Shown: piece by piece, positions 1-5,950 of the stretch
How the letters are laid out: every line of letters begins with the position of its first letter
How positions within the stretch are numbered: position 1 is the stretch's first letter
From: Anaerolineae bacterium
GTDB lineage: Bacteria; Chloroflexota; Anaerolineae; 4572-78; NAK82
Assembly: GCA_030597485.1 (NCBI GenBank)
Contig: JAUVRU010000055.1
Span: 1-8,472, forward strand
Length of the DNA: 8,472 nucleotides
Direction of reading: 5' to 3'
The notes under the pieces: model-generated
What the model was told of the DNA's origin: nothing
What the model saw: the letters and a program-made list of their open reading frames with translations, nothing else
Databases searched by the model: none
Position numbers and translations under genes: made by a program

Positions 1-126
1 CCAGCCCGCCAGGGGCACTACTCCCACAGCTGCGCAGGTGAACACCAGCACCGCCGACCCGCCCGCCAGTTCGCTGATAATGGCGATGGGGACAAAGATC
101 AACAATCCATAGTTAACGTATTTCAA
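1..126 (-). CDS. Ca2+/H+ antiporter (CaX/ChaA-type), N-terminal fragment
   Basis: This is the 5' end of a gene that leaves the window on the left; 42 codons are visible. The N-terminus starts MKYVNYGLLIFVPIAI, and the rest (Ser-Glu-Leu, a small-residue-rich stretch, then a hydrophobic run ending Pro-Leu-Ala-Gly-Trp) matches the first helix and a half of calcium/proton exchangers of the CaCA superfamily. These exchange cytoplasmic Ca2+ for external protons across the inner membrane. I chose the TTG at 126 because it gives the short Met-Lys-Tyr lead typical of the family. A purine-rich AGAAGG touches it directly, which is too close for a good ribosome site, so the true start could differ by several codons. 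The ion-binding Glu repeats lie outside the window, so the family call rests on hydrophobic pattern recognition only. Confidence 0.6.
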   Translation of the reverse strand, partial: MKYVNYGLLIFVPIAIISELAGGSAVLVFTCAAVGVVPLAGW

Positions 127-147
127 CCTTCTTGCTCCAATGGTGGG

Positions 148-170
148 GTCTGATTCGCAGAGCGTCAGAC
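148..170. other. Bulged stem-loop between lipid kinase and antiporter genes
   Basis: GTCTGA at 148-153 and TCAGAC at 165-170 pair, and inside them CGC (156-158) pairs with GCG (162-164). This gives a nine-pair stem with a two-base bulge and a three-base loop. It lies 22 bases before the chosen antiporter start in the leader. No T-run follows in the direction of transcription, so it is not a canonical intrinsic terminator. It could be a weak attenuator, an mRNA-stability structure or a protein site. Confidence 0.35.
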
Positions 171-220
171 TGAATAACAATCTATTATGGGGAGGCCCGA
201 CGTTGGATTCACAGACGGAG

Positions 221-1192
221 TCAATCGTCACCCACGACCAGCAGGTGATTCGGTAGCTTGGGCGGCAATATCACAGTCAAAGCCTGTGGGACGACCTCGA
301 TTTCCACCGGCGTGGTTCCCATTGGCTCGGCGTCCACGTGGACAGGCAGGGGCCTGCGTGTTCTAACTGTTATGGACTGACCCCGGTAGGAGTGGACGGC
401 CGGGTCGCGAGCGTAGTGGCCTAGCGTCAGGCCAACGATGTGCCGTAGGGTGGAAAGAACACCATAACCTTCGAAGGTGGTCAGATCAAGCGCGCCGTCG
501 TCCATCTTCGCGTCCGGGGCAATACGCCAAACCCGGCCGTAGAGCTGGCCATTGCTGATGACTGCCCAAAGCAGTCGTTGGCGTTCCCGCCGTCCGTCGA
601 CCGTCACCTGGCCGGAATGCCCCATATAATTGAGCGCCACCATTATGCCCGCAATCGCCCAGGCGACCAGTCCCAGACGACGGGTATCTTCCCTGCGCAC
701 CTCTTGGGCGACCGCTGCGTCGAGACCTATGCCGCACCACATGAAGAAATGCCGCTGCTGCCCATCGGCGAACCGCACCCGGCCCAGGTCCAGTCTCCGC
801 CGCTGGCCCGTATGGATAATCTCGGCCGCGGTGCGAACCGCGTGCGGGCGCAAGGCGCTCCAGATAGGGATGCCCACATCAGCGGCATAAACATTGGCTG
901 TGCCGGCGGGAATGACCCCCATAGCCGTCTGGCTGCCTGCCAGCCCATTGGCAACTTCATTGATCGTTCCGTCGCCGCCCACGGCTATGGCCACATCGTA
1001 TCCTGTATCTGCAGCCCGCCTGGCCAGACCAATGCCATCCCCCTTCTGGCCTGTCTCAAGCCGATCCACCTGCCAACCACGGGTTTGAAGATGTCGGATC
1101 GCTGTGGTCAGATGTCGGTGGAAGTCGCTGGGGCCAGCTGCCGGATTGAGAATAACACACGCTTTCATTGACGGATGGTCTGGTTCCTTCAT
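221..1192 (-). CDS. Diacylglycerol/lipid kinase family protein (YegS/DgkB/BmrU type)
   Basis: A 323-residue soluble lipid kinase of the DAGK_cat family, which phosphorylates diacylglycerol or a related lipid alcohol with ATP at the inner face of the membrane. Visible landmarks are an opening strand ILNPAAG (14-20), the nucleotide-binding signature GGDGTINEV (72-80), a second loop [10 protein letters not shown] (94-103, with Asn-Val-Tyr where many members have Asn-Asp-Phe), GIGLDAAV (154-161), the DDGALDL turn (231-237) and VDAEP (286-290), where many members have DGEP. The length is usual for the family. The ATG at 1192 overlaps the stop of the upstream response regulator as ATGA, which implies translational coupling, and GAAAGGG lies just upstream. 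An internal ATG at residue 9 would also give a normal N-terminus but has no visible ribosome site. The lipid substrate cannot be told from sequence. Confidence 0.93.
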   Translation of the reverse strand: MKEPDHPSMKACVILNPAAGPSDFHRHLTTAIRHLQTRGWQVDRLETGQKGDGIGLARRAADTGYDVAIAVGGDGTINEVANGLAGSQTAMGVIPAGTANVYAADVGIPIWSALRPHAVRTAAEIIHTGQRRRLDLGRVRFADGQQRHFFMWCGIGLDAAVAQEVRREDTRRLGLVAWAIAGIMVALNYMGHSGQVTVDGRRERQRLLWAVISNGQLYGRVWRIAPDAKMDDGALDLTTFEGYGVLSTLRHIVGLTLGHYARDPAVHSYRGQSITVRTRRPLPVHVDAEPMGTTPVEIEVVPQALTVILPPKLPNHLLVVGDD

Positions 1193-1896
1193 AGCCCTTT
1201 CTCGAAATCCACGAACCGATAGCCGACACCGCGCTCGGTGTGGATATACTCGGGATTGGAAGGATCCTCCTCGATCTTGTGACGAAGATAAGTGATGTAT
1301 AGGCGCAGGTAATGGGTCTCATCCCGGTACTCGTGCCCCCACACCTTCGCCAGAAGCGTCTCGTGTGGCATTGTCCACCCGGCATTGTTGACCAGGTGGT
1401 ACAGCAGACGATACTCGGTGGGACGCAGCTTGATTGCCTCGCCGTCCACCACCACCTGCCGGTGGTTGAAGTCTATTTGGAACCGATCATCCACCTTGAT
1501 GATGGACTGATCGCTCGACGTTGGCATTTCTGCTCGCCGCAGCACCGCCTTAATGCGGCTGGCCATCTCACGGGGTCCGAACGGCTTGGTCACATAGTCG
1601 TCGGCGCCTAATTCCAGACCGCGCACTTTGTCCTCTTCGTCGCTCTTGACTGTCAGCATAATAACCGGCACGTTGCTGATTTCGCGGATCATGCGCAGCG
1701 CCTCAAAGCCATCCATCTCAGGCATCATCACGTCCAGCAGCACCAGAGCGGGAAGATCCTCACGCACGCGGGTGATGGCCTCCAGGCCATTGCTGGCTTC
1801 GATGACGTGGTAGCCTTCCAGGTCCAGATTCATATGCATGAAACGCCGCATACGAGGCTCGTCATCTACGACAAGGATACGCTTCGTCTCTCCCAT
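1189..1896 (-). CDS. OmpR/PhoB-family response regulator, KdpE-like
   Basis: A 235-residue two-domain DNA-binding regulator. The receiver domain (about 5-120) has the acidic pair D11-D12, the phospho-acceptor D55 in [12 protein letters not shown]82 and K104 in KPFG, so it should be phosphorylatable. The winged-helix output domain (about 135-230) has LRPTEYRLL, a KVWG helix and an [14 protein letters not shown] recognition region ending in GVGYRF, which most resembles KdpE among OmpR members. I chose the ATG at 1896 because GAGGTGA lies six bases upstream and the receiver fold begins four residues later; the open frame runs much further upstream but only over the dprA-like gene in a nonsense frame. 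No sensor kinase or kdpFABC genes lie nearby, so it is an orphan here and its target is unknown. It is 34 bases behind the dprA-like gene and overlaps the lipid kinase by four bases, probably in one operon. Confidence 0.95.
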   Translation of the reverse strand: MGETKRILVVDDEPRMRRFMHMNLDLEGYHVIEASNGLEAITRVREDLPALVLLDVMMPEMDGFEALRMIREISNVPVIMLTVKSDEEDKVRGLELGADDYVTKPFGPREMASRIKAVLRRAEMPTSSDQSIIKVDDRFQIDFNHRQVVVDGEAIKLRPTEYRLLYHLVNNAGWTMPHETLLAKVWGHEYRDETHYLRLYITYLRHKIEEDPSNPEYIHTERGVGYRFVDFEKGL

Positions 1897-1930
1897 AACA
1901 CTCACCTCAGAAATCACGCCGGTCGATCTA

Positions 1931-3019
1931 TCAGCTCTTCTCCAGTCGCTTGATGAGCGCTGCCGGCACCCGTCCTGCCTTGGACAGCAGGTTAAGTGTG
2001 GTCTGTGGATCCATCGGGTCCAAGGGTGCTGCGGTGCCGTCGGTGGGGCTGTGGGGCGACATAGCGGGAGATGACTCTTGGGCCGCCTGTTGCTCCAGGG
2101 ATGCTTCCACCACTGCCTGTATGAAGTCCACGACATCAGACAGGCTGGATGTCGGCATGGCTCCTGCCTTGATGACCGCCTGGTTTCCGGCTGACGCTGG
2201 CTCAGCGGCGGAGCCGAAATCCCAGACATAGACGCCTTTGCCCATAATCAGCGCCTCCTCCGCCATTTCCCGTGTCAGTCCCTCCTGGCTGGTTGTCATC
2301 ACAATAAGAGCGTCCACCATCGCCGCCATCAGTGTGTTGCGGGCCCTGGCTCTGGATTCGTCGATGGGGGCGTCGGGATGGAAGGGACTGAGGAACAAGG
2401 CCCGGTTTCGTTCGAGAGTAACCGCTGCCTCCTGACCTTCATCCAGTGCGCAGATACCCATAGGTAGTACCGCAACGGCCTGGCCGTGGGTGGCCGATAA
2501 GGCACCGTCGAAGCTGGCCCGTCCCACGCCTCTGCTCAGGCCGCTGACCACAACCAGCCCCTCTTCCGCCAGGAGAGCTGCCAGCTGCCCAGTTGATTCG
2601 ATCACAGCCTGGCTGGCGTCCGGCATTCCGACAAGGGCTACCAGCGGCTGGTCCAGCACGCCTGGGTCTCCCCGAAAGAAGAGCAAAAGGGGATGTTGAG
2701 GGAGTGGCAAGCAGCAGGTGAGGGCCACGGGGTAGGACGGGGCAGCGCGGGTAACGATGTGTACGCCTTTGCTTGCCAGATCTGAGGCCCACACTGCCTG
2801 CCTTGAGACGTGCCCCCGTGCCGTCTGGATTGCCTCACATTCTTCCCCGGTCAAACCCAGTCGGGCAGCCATATCCGCGGGCGACAACTCAAACAGGTCC
2901 GACAGGGGATGCCCGTCTCGCAGACACCAATCGGCGACAATGGCCTTGACCCGTGCCAGGCTCAGGCCGCTCGCATACGTGAGGGTCAGCCAATAGGCTG
3001 ATTGGGGAATCTGCGTCAT
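1931..3019 (-). CDS. DprA/Smf-like DNA-processing family protein, divergent
   Basis: A 362-residue protein with DprA architecture. An N-terminal helical region (about 7-70, [19 protein letters not shown]) looks like the helix-hairpin-helix/SAM-like segment. It is followed by a Tyr-Pro plus [10 protein letters not shown] stretch (96-118) and a Rossmann-like region from about 124 to 300. DprA binds single-stranded DNA and loads RecA during transformation. Several hallmarks are changed: VGMPDAS (130-136) replaces the usual VGSRxx[13 protein letters not shown] (159-170) replaces SGLAxGIDxxAH, and the late motif has [14 protein letters not shown] (228-240), then QEGLT where SG-rich sequence is expected, and VYVWDFGS instead of an AVPG loop. 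The tail (about 305-362) is Ser/Pro/Gln-rich and shows no clear winged helix. It may be a repurposed paralogue. The ATG at 3019 has no strong ribosome site but lies about 18 bases after the predicted transcription start. First gene of the minus-strand operon. Confidence 0.78.
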   Translation of the reverse strand: MTQIPQSAYWLTLTYASGLSLARVKAIVADWCLRDGHPLSDLFELSPADMAARLGLTGEECEAIQTARGHVSRQAVWASDLASKGVHIVTRAAPSYPVALTCCLPLPQHPLLLFFRGDPGVLDQPLVALVGMPDASQAVIESTGQLAALLAEEGLVVVSGLSRGVGRASFDGALSATHGQAVAVLPMGICALDEGQEAAVTLERNRALFLSPFHPDAPIDESRARARNTLMAAMVDALIVMTTSQEGLTREMAEEALIMGKGVYVWDFGSAAEPASAGNQAVIKAGAMPTSSLSDVVDFIQAVVEASLEQQAAQESSPAMSPHSPTDGTAAPLDPMDPQTTLNLLSKAGRVPAALIKRLEKS

Positions 3020-3043
3020 CAGGTCTTGTACCCCACGGCGTAG

Positions 3044-3072
3044 AGTATACCACGTCTGACGTCACGTGACAA
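3044..3072 (-). promoter_or_regulatory. Sigma70-type promoter for the dprA-like operon
   Basis: Read on the minus strand, TTGTCA (3072-3067) is followed after exactly 17 bases by TATACT (3049-3044), each box one base off consensus. Transcription would start near 3037, about 18 bases before the ATG at 3019. No other good promoter is seen ahead of the response regulator or lipid kinase, so this probably serves all three genes. Confidence 0.72.
3057..3070. promoter_or_regulatory. Overlapping palindromes in the dprA promoter, candidate operator
   Basis: TGACGTCA (3057-3064) and GTCACGTGAC (3061-3070) are perfect palindromes sharing four bases, and a further ACGT lies at 3052-3055, giving three ACGT cores close together. 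They occupy the spacer and the edge of the -35 box of the leftward promoter, where a bound dimer would block polymerase. The palindromes are plain in the sequence; the operator role is inference and the binding protein is unknown. Confidence 0.4.
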
Positions 3073-3088
3073 TACATTCCAGGGGAGA

Positions 3089-3117
3089 TTGACAATATGG
3101 GGGCTCTCTGCTATACT
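3089..3117 (+). promoter_or_regulatory. Strong sigma70-type promoter for the tRNA-Ser genes
   Basis: A perfect TTGACA (3089-3094), 17 bases of spacer and TATACT (3112-3117) form a near-ideal promoter, as expected for stable RNA genes. Transcription should start near 3124, giving a leader of about 75 bases before the first tRNA. The region 3125-3198 holds no gene I can support. Confidence 0.82.
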
Positions 3118-3198
3118 GATGCTGTGTAAGGTGGGGAGAGAGTATCCTCACTCGCCGCCCAACGACCGGCAGGGCGTAACCTCCGGGCCGGGTGACGG

Positions 3199-3288
3199 GG
3201 AGGGATGGCAGAGTGGACGATTGCGGCGGTCTTGAAAACCGCTGAGGCCGCAAGGTCTCCGGGGGTTCGAATCCCTCTCCCTCCGCCA
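3199..3288 (+). tRNA. tRNA-Ser(TGA)
   Basis: A full class II tRNA with encoded CCA. The acceptor GGAGGGA (3199-3205) pairs with TCCCTCC (3278-3284), followed by discriminator G and CCA (3286-3288). The anticodon stem GCGGT/ACCGC encloses the loop CTTGAAA, with anticodon TGA at 3233-3235 reading UCA and related serine codons. The long variable arm folds as GAGGCC/GGTCTC around GCAA, the signature of a serine tRNA. The T loop TTCGAAT (3266-3272) is canonical. It shares the D-arm sequence CAGAGTGGACGATTG with the next tRNA, so the two probably descend from a duplication. Confidence 0.96.
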
Positions 3289-3305
3289 ACCAGCCCTTAT
3301 CTGGT
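3289..3305 (+). other. Small hairpin in the spacer between the two tRNA-Ser genes
   Basis: ACCAG (3289-3293) and CTGGT (3301-3305) pair directly after the CCA end of the first tRNA, around a seven-base loop. No T-run follows, so it is unlikely to stop transcription. It may mark an RNase processing site between the two tRNAs. The rest of the spacer to 3367 shows no gene and no convincing second promoter. Confidence 0.3.
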
Positions 3306-3367
3306 GGGCCGCCCGCAATATCAACTTTGGTGGATAGGGGACCAACATCCATATATAGCTGCTGCTT

Positions 3368-3460
3368 GGGGAGGTGCCAGAGTGGACGATTGGGGCCGCC
3401 TGCTAAGTGGTTGTGGGGTTAACAGCTCCACCGTGGGTCCGAATCCCCCCCTCCCCGCCA
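3368..3460 (+). tRNA. tRNA-Ser(GCT), with atypical T arm
   Basis: The acceptor GGGGAGG (3368-3374) pairs with CCTCCCC (3450-3456), then discriminator G and CCA (3458-3460). The D stem is CCA/TGG and the anticodon loop CTGCTAA carries GCT at 3402-3404, which reads AGC and AGU. The anticodon stem has two G-U pairs. The variable arm GTGGGG/CTCCAC (3413-3431) is long, as expected for serine. The T arm is odd: the loop is TCCGAAT (3438-3444), so the near-universal T at tRNA position 55 is C, and T3434 faces C3448 in the T stem. Changing C3439 to T and C3448 to A would restore a textbook arm. It could be functional, decaying, or misread in a C-rich stretch. It is probably co-transcribed with the upstream tRNA. 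Confidence 0.85.
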
Positions 3461-3473
3461 CGTGGTCCGGGCC

Positions 3474-3506
3474 GTCGGTCACCACCAAGGTGACCGATTT
3501 CCTTTT
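3474..3506 (+). terminator. Rho-independent terminator after the tRNA-Ser pair
   Basis: GTCGGTCACC (3474-3483) and GGTGACCGAT (3489-3498) form a ten-pair stem with one G-U pair around a five-base loop, followed by TTTCCTTTT (3498-3506). This ends the tRNA transcript 14 bases after the CCA of the second tRNA. Confidence 0.88.
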
Positions 3507-3555
3507 AGTCGAAGGGTACTGGTGGTCGGCAGATGATGACGAGTGGTGGAACGAC

Positions 3556-3564
3556 TGACATAAT
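3556..3564 (+). promoter_or_regulatory. Possible extended -10 promoter for the nfeD-like gene
   Basis: TGACATAAT fits an extended -10 element (TGn followed by CATAAT, one base from TATAAT). No convincing -35 box lies at the right distance, as is tolerated for extended -10 promoters. A start near 3571 would leave a leader of about 17 bases carrying the ribosome site AGGTGAGGA (3575-3583). Confidence 0.4.
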
Positions 3565-3587
3565 GGATTCGGGTAGGTGAGGAACTG

Positions 3588-4892
3588 ATGAAACGCAGAC
3601 TACGAGCGCGAACGCTGGTTTATGGAGTATTGATTCTTCTCTCGCTTCTGTCGTCAGTGATCAACGCACAGGCAACGGGACAGGTGCTGGTAATCGAGGC
3701 AACGGGGCCAGTAACCCCGGTGATGCTGAGTTACATTGAGCGTGGTATTGAAGCGGCTGAGGCAGGCAACGCTGAGGCACTGGTCGTTGAGCTCAACACG
3801 CCGGGCGGAGATGTGGAACTGACGAAGCAGATCATCCAGGCCATCGTGGCCTCAGAGGTGCCAGTGGTGGTATACGTGTCGCCATCTGGCGGACACGCCG
3901 CGTCGGCAGGCACGTTCATCACGTTGGCCGCTCATGTGGCCGCTATGGCACCCAACACCAGCATTGGGGCGGCCAGTCCGATAAGTGGTCAGGGCCAGGA
4001 GATCCCGGAAACACTCGAGGACAAGATCAAAAACATTTTGCAGGCAGACATTGAGGGACTGGCCCGGCGGCGGGGTGAGGAAGCGGTGGAATGGGCACGT
4101 GAAGCGGTGAGCGATGCCAGGGCCGCCTCGGCTGAGGAGGCCCTGGAACTGGGTGTGATTGACTTCATTGCCACCGACTTGCAGGACCTGCTGAGCCAGA
4201 TGGATGGTTTCACCGTGACTCTCCATGGTGAGGAGGTGACCCTGCACACTGAGGGCGCACCGGTGGAAGAGCTGCCGATGACGACCGTGGAGCGAATCCT
4301 GCACACCATCACCAATCCCAATATCGCTTTCATCCTGTTGACGCTGGGCATCAACGGGATTCTGTTCGAGCTGTCCAGCCCGGGCGGGTTTGTGGCTGGC
4401 ATCGTCGGCGTGATCTGTCTGCTGCTTGCCTTTTATGCGCTGGGAGTGCTGGATGTGAATTACTCCGGGTTGCTTCTGGTCGCCCTCGCCTTCATTCTGT
4501 TCATTGTGGAGATCAAAGCGCCCACTCACGGCATATTGATAGTAGGTGGTATTGTGTCTTTTGTGCTGGGGTCCCTGATATTGTTCAACTCGCCCTTCTA
4601 CGCTGTATCGCGCAGCCTGATCATCAGCGTGGCCGTGGTGACGGCGGCCTTCTTCGCATTCATCGTTGCCAAAGCAGTCGCCAGCATGCGTCGGCAGGCT
4701 ACTACTGGTTCTGAGGGATTGGTGGGAAATCTGGCTGAGGTGCGTACCGAGCTGTCGCCTCGCGGCACCGTCTTCCTCAGGGGGGAGCTGTGGCAGGCTG
4801 AAGCCGAGGATGGTCCCATCCCCGCCGGTGAGGAGGTTCGGGTCAAATCCGTTGAGCACATGCGGCTACGGGTGACGCACGAAGCGCGCTAG
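3588..4892 (+). CDS. nfeD: NfeD-family membrane-bound ClpP-class serine protease (long form)
   Basis: A 434-residue three-part membrane protein. It begins with a signal-like segment (about 8-28). The ClpP/SppA-like domain (about 32-210) carries ELNTPGGD (68-75), which includes the oxyanion-type glycines, and the serine motif GGHAASAG with the likely nucleophile S106. By analogy with the archaeal protease PH1510 (Ser97/Lys138), K146 or K148 is the likely general base. The membrane domain spans about 245-370 with LSSPGG at 262-267. A C-terminal OB-fold-like NfeD domain (about 376-434) follows. Family members cleave membrane substrates, often stomatin-like proteins, and help envelope quality control. 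The start has a strong ribosome site ending four bases upstream. No stomatin/SPFH gene follows, which is unlike many nfeD loci; the next gene encodes a PH-domain membrane protein. Length and motifs are intact. Confidence 0.94.
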   Translation: MKRRLRARTLVYGVLILLSLLSSVINAQATGQVLVIEATGPVTPVMLSYIERGIEAAEAGNAEALVVELNTPGGDVELTKQIIQAIVASEVPVVVYVSPSGGHAASAGTFITLAAHVAAMAPNTSIGAASPISGQGQEIPETLEDKIKNILQADIEGLARRRGEEAVEWAREAVSDARAASAEEALELGVIDFIATDLQDLLSQMDGFTVTLHGEEVTLHTEGAPVEELPMTTVERILHTITNPNIAFILLTLGINGILFELSSPGGFVAGIVGVICLLLAFYALGVLDVNYSGLLLVALAFILFIVEIKAPTHGILIVGGIVSFVLGSLILFNSPFYAVSRSLIISVAVVTAAFFAFIVAKAVASMRRQATTGSEGLVGNLAEVRTELSPRGTVFLRGELWQAEAEDGPIPAGEEVRVKSVEHMRLRVTHEAR

Positions 4893-4919
4893 ACGGGCGC
4901 TCAGCGGCTGATGGCAGGG

Positions 4920-4968
4920 CTTCAACCTGCCACCCCAATCCGATCAGATCGGATGATTCAGGTTGAAG
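4920..4968. repeat. Nested inverted repeat downstream of the nfeD-like gene
   Basis: Outer arms CTTCAACCTG (4920-4929) and CAGGTTGAAG (4959-4968) are perfect 10-base complements. Between them a second perfect pair, ATCCGAT (4938-4944) and ATCGGAT (4948-4954), closes a three-base loop. It begins 27 bases after the stop of the protease gene. No T-run follows either arm, so it is not a standard intrinsic terminator, but the fold should be stable and may protect or end the upstream mRNA. The rest of the intergenic stretch to 5041 shows only a weak promoter candidate. Confidence 0.6.
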
Positions 4969-5041
4969 GCAACTCATCGTACGGGTGGCGATTTGGCACT
5001 CCTCAATAAAGTCACTGTATCGGCCATAAGCGAGGTCAGGA

Positions 5042-5944
5042 TTGGAGTTCAGGACATCTTCATTTCGTAACGGGCTGATCGGATTGGTTGCCGTCGGGGT
5101 GCTGGCAGTTGTGGGCATCGTCCTTGTCAGGCAGCTGATTCACGGGACCTTCTCGCTGCTGGCCTTCGGGTTTGCGGTGGCTCTCCTGCTCGACCTGGCG
5201 GTACTGTGTATGGTGGTCTACTGGTCGGTGGCCACGTTGAGTCTGCGCTATCGCCTGGATCGTAATGGCGTGATAATCACGTGGGGTGCATCCCGACTGG
5301 TGCTGGCGATGGATCGGATCCAGGCCATCGTGCCGGCCAGCCAGGTGGATGACGAGCTGGGCCTTACCGCAGTATTCCAGGGCCGGGCCTGGCGTGGGGG
5401 ATGGGCGGGGGGCCCCCGCCCGGCCGAGGGCCGCGTCGGCTGGCCGCGATCCAACATCTCTGTGGCCTGTAGCACAGTCATCCTCACCCCTGATGATGCC
5501 TACGTGGTGTCGCCCCAACGACCGGGAGATTTCATTGATGCCTGGCGGGTGCGCCGCCCATTGGGGCCAACCCAACGCTGGCGTGAGGAAGAGCAGCGAA
5601 CCTGGTTGCTGGGGCTTCCCATCTGGAACGACCACCTGACCTGGGGGCTTATGGGAGGCGCTCTGGTGGCAGCTCTGGTTCTGCATGGCTACCTGGCCTT
5701 CATCTACAACCGATTGCCGGAAGCTTTGTCCTTCCATGTCGACTTGATGGGCCAGACTGATCGCATTGGCCAGCGAAGCGAGATTCTGAAGTTGCCCCTG
5801 ATCGCCTTGCTGATGCTGATGCTGGATCTGGTCCTGGGTTTTGCGATCTACCGCCACGAGCGTGTGGCCGCCTATCTGGTGTGGGGCGGCGGCCTGGTCC
5901 TGCAGCTGCTGGCCTGGGGTGCGCTTTACACAGTCACCGGATGA
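5042..5944 (+). CDS. Bacterial PH-domain membrane protein (bPH_5-like), with DUF1648-like segment
   Basis: A 300-residue integral membrane protein of unknown role. Two helices (about 11-33 and 38-64) precede a PH-like domain (about 66-170). That domain has YRLDRNGVIITWG near its start, a Gly/Trp/Pro-rich loop (116-136) and a closing strand ILTPDDAYVVSP (147-158) followed by FIDAW, the pattern of the bPH_5 type. A third helix (about 200-222) is followed by RLPEALSFHVDLMGQTDRIG (224-243), which resembles the extracytoplasmic segment of DUF1648 proteins, then two more helices (252-270 and 275-298). The TTG at 5042 is chosen because an in-frame TAA lies 15 bases upstream, AGGTCAGGA precedes it, and later starts would remove the first helix. 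It ends six bases before the glycosyltransferase start, so the two are probably co-transcribed. No enzymatic residues are recognised. Confidence 0.8.
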   Translation: MEFRTSSFRNGLIGLVAVGVLAVVGIVLVRQLIHGTFSLLAFGFAVALLLDLAVLCMVVYWSVATLSLRYRLDRNGVIITWGASRLVLAMDRIQAIVPASQVDDELGLTAVFQGRAWRGGWAGGPRPAEGRVGWPRSNISVACSTVILTPDDAYVVSPQRPGDFIDAWRVRRPLGPTQRWREEEQRTWLLGLPIWNDHLTWGLMGGALVAALVLHGYLAFIYNRLPEALSFHVDLMGQTDRIGQRSEILKLPLIALLMLMLDLVLGFAIYRHERVAAYLVWGGGLVLQLLAWGALYTVTG

Positions 5945-5950
5945 CGGGCA

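Noticed and set aside
578..1171. Open frame of 197 codons on the plus strand
   Set aside because: It is antisense to the lipid kinase, has a Cys/His/Pro-rich composition and no recognisable fold.
1897..2229. An upstream extension of the response regulator frame, adding about 111 residues
   Set aside because: The extension is Arg/Pro/Trp/Gln-rich without any domain and lies wholly over the dprA-like gene; the ATG at 1896 has a strong ribosome site and the receiver fold starts there.
3199..3460. tRNA-Ser genes as an integration site for a mobile element
   Set aside because: There is no integrase, no repeated tRNA 3' end beyond the two real genes, and the neighbouring genes look like ordinary core genes.
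3205..3558. Open frame of 117 codons across the tRNA genes
   Set aside because: It runs through both tRNAs and the terminator, so it is a chance frame in GC-rich stable RNA sequence.
3852..4859. Open frame of 335 codons on the minus strand
   Set aside because: It is antisense to the well-supported NfeD protease and rich in His/Gln/Arg, typical of a shadow frame.
4993..5021. TTGGCA-N17-TGTATC as a promoter for the PH-domain gene
   Set aside because: The -35 box is acceptable but the -10 matches consensus at only three of six positions; a promoter probably exists in this gap but I cannot place it.
5060..5857. Open frame of 265 codons on the minus strand
   Set aside because: It is antisense to the PH-domain gene, Gln/His-rich and without motifs.
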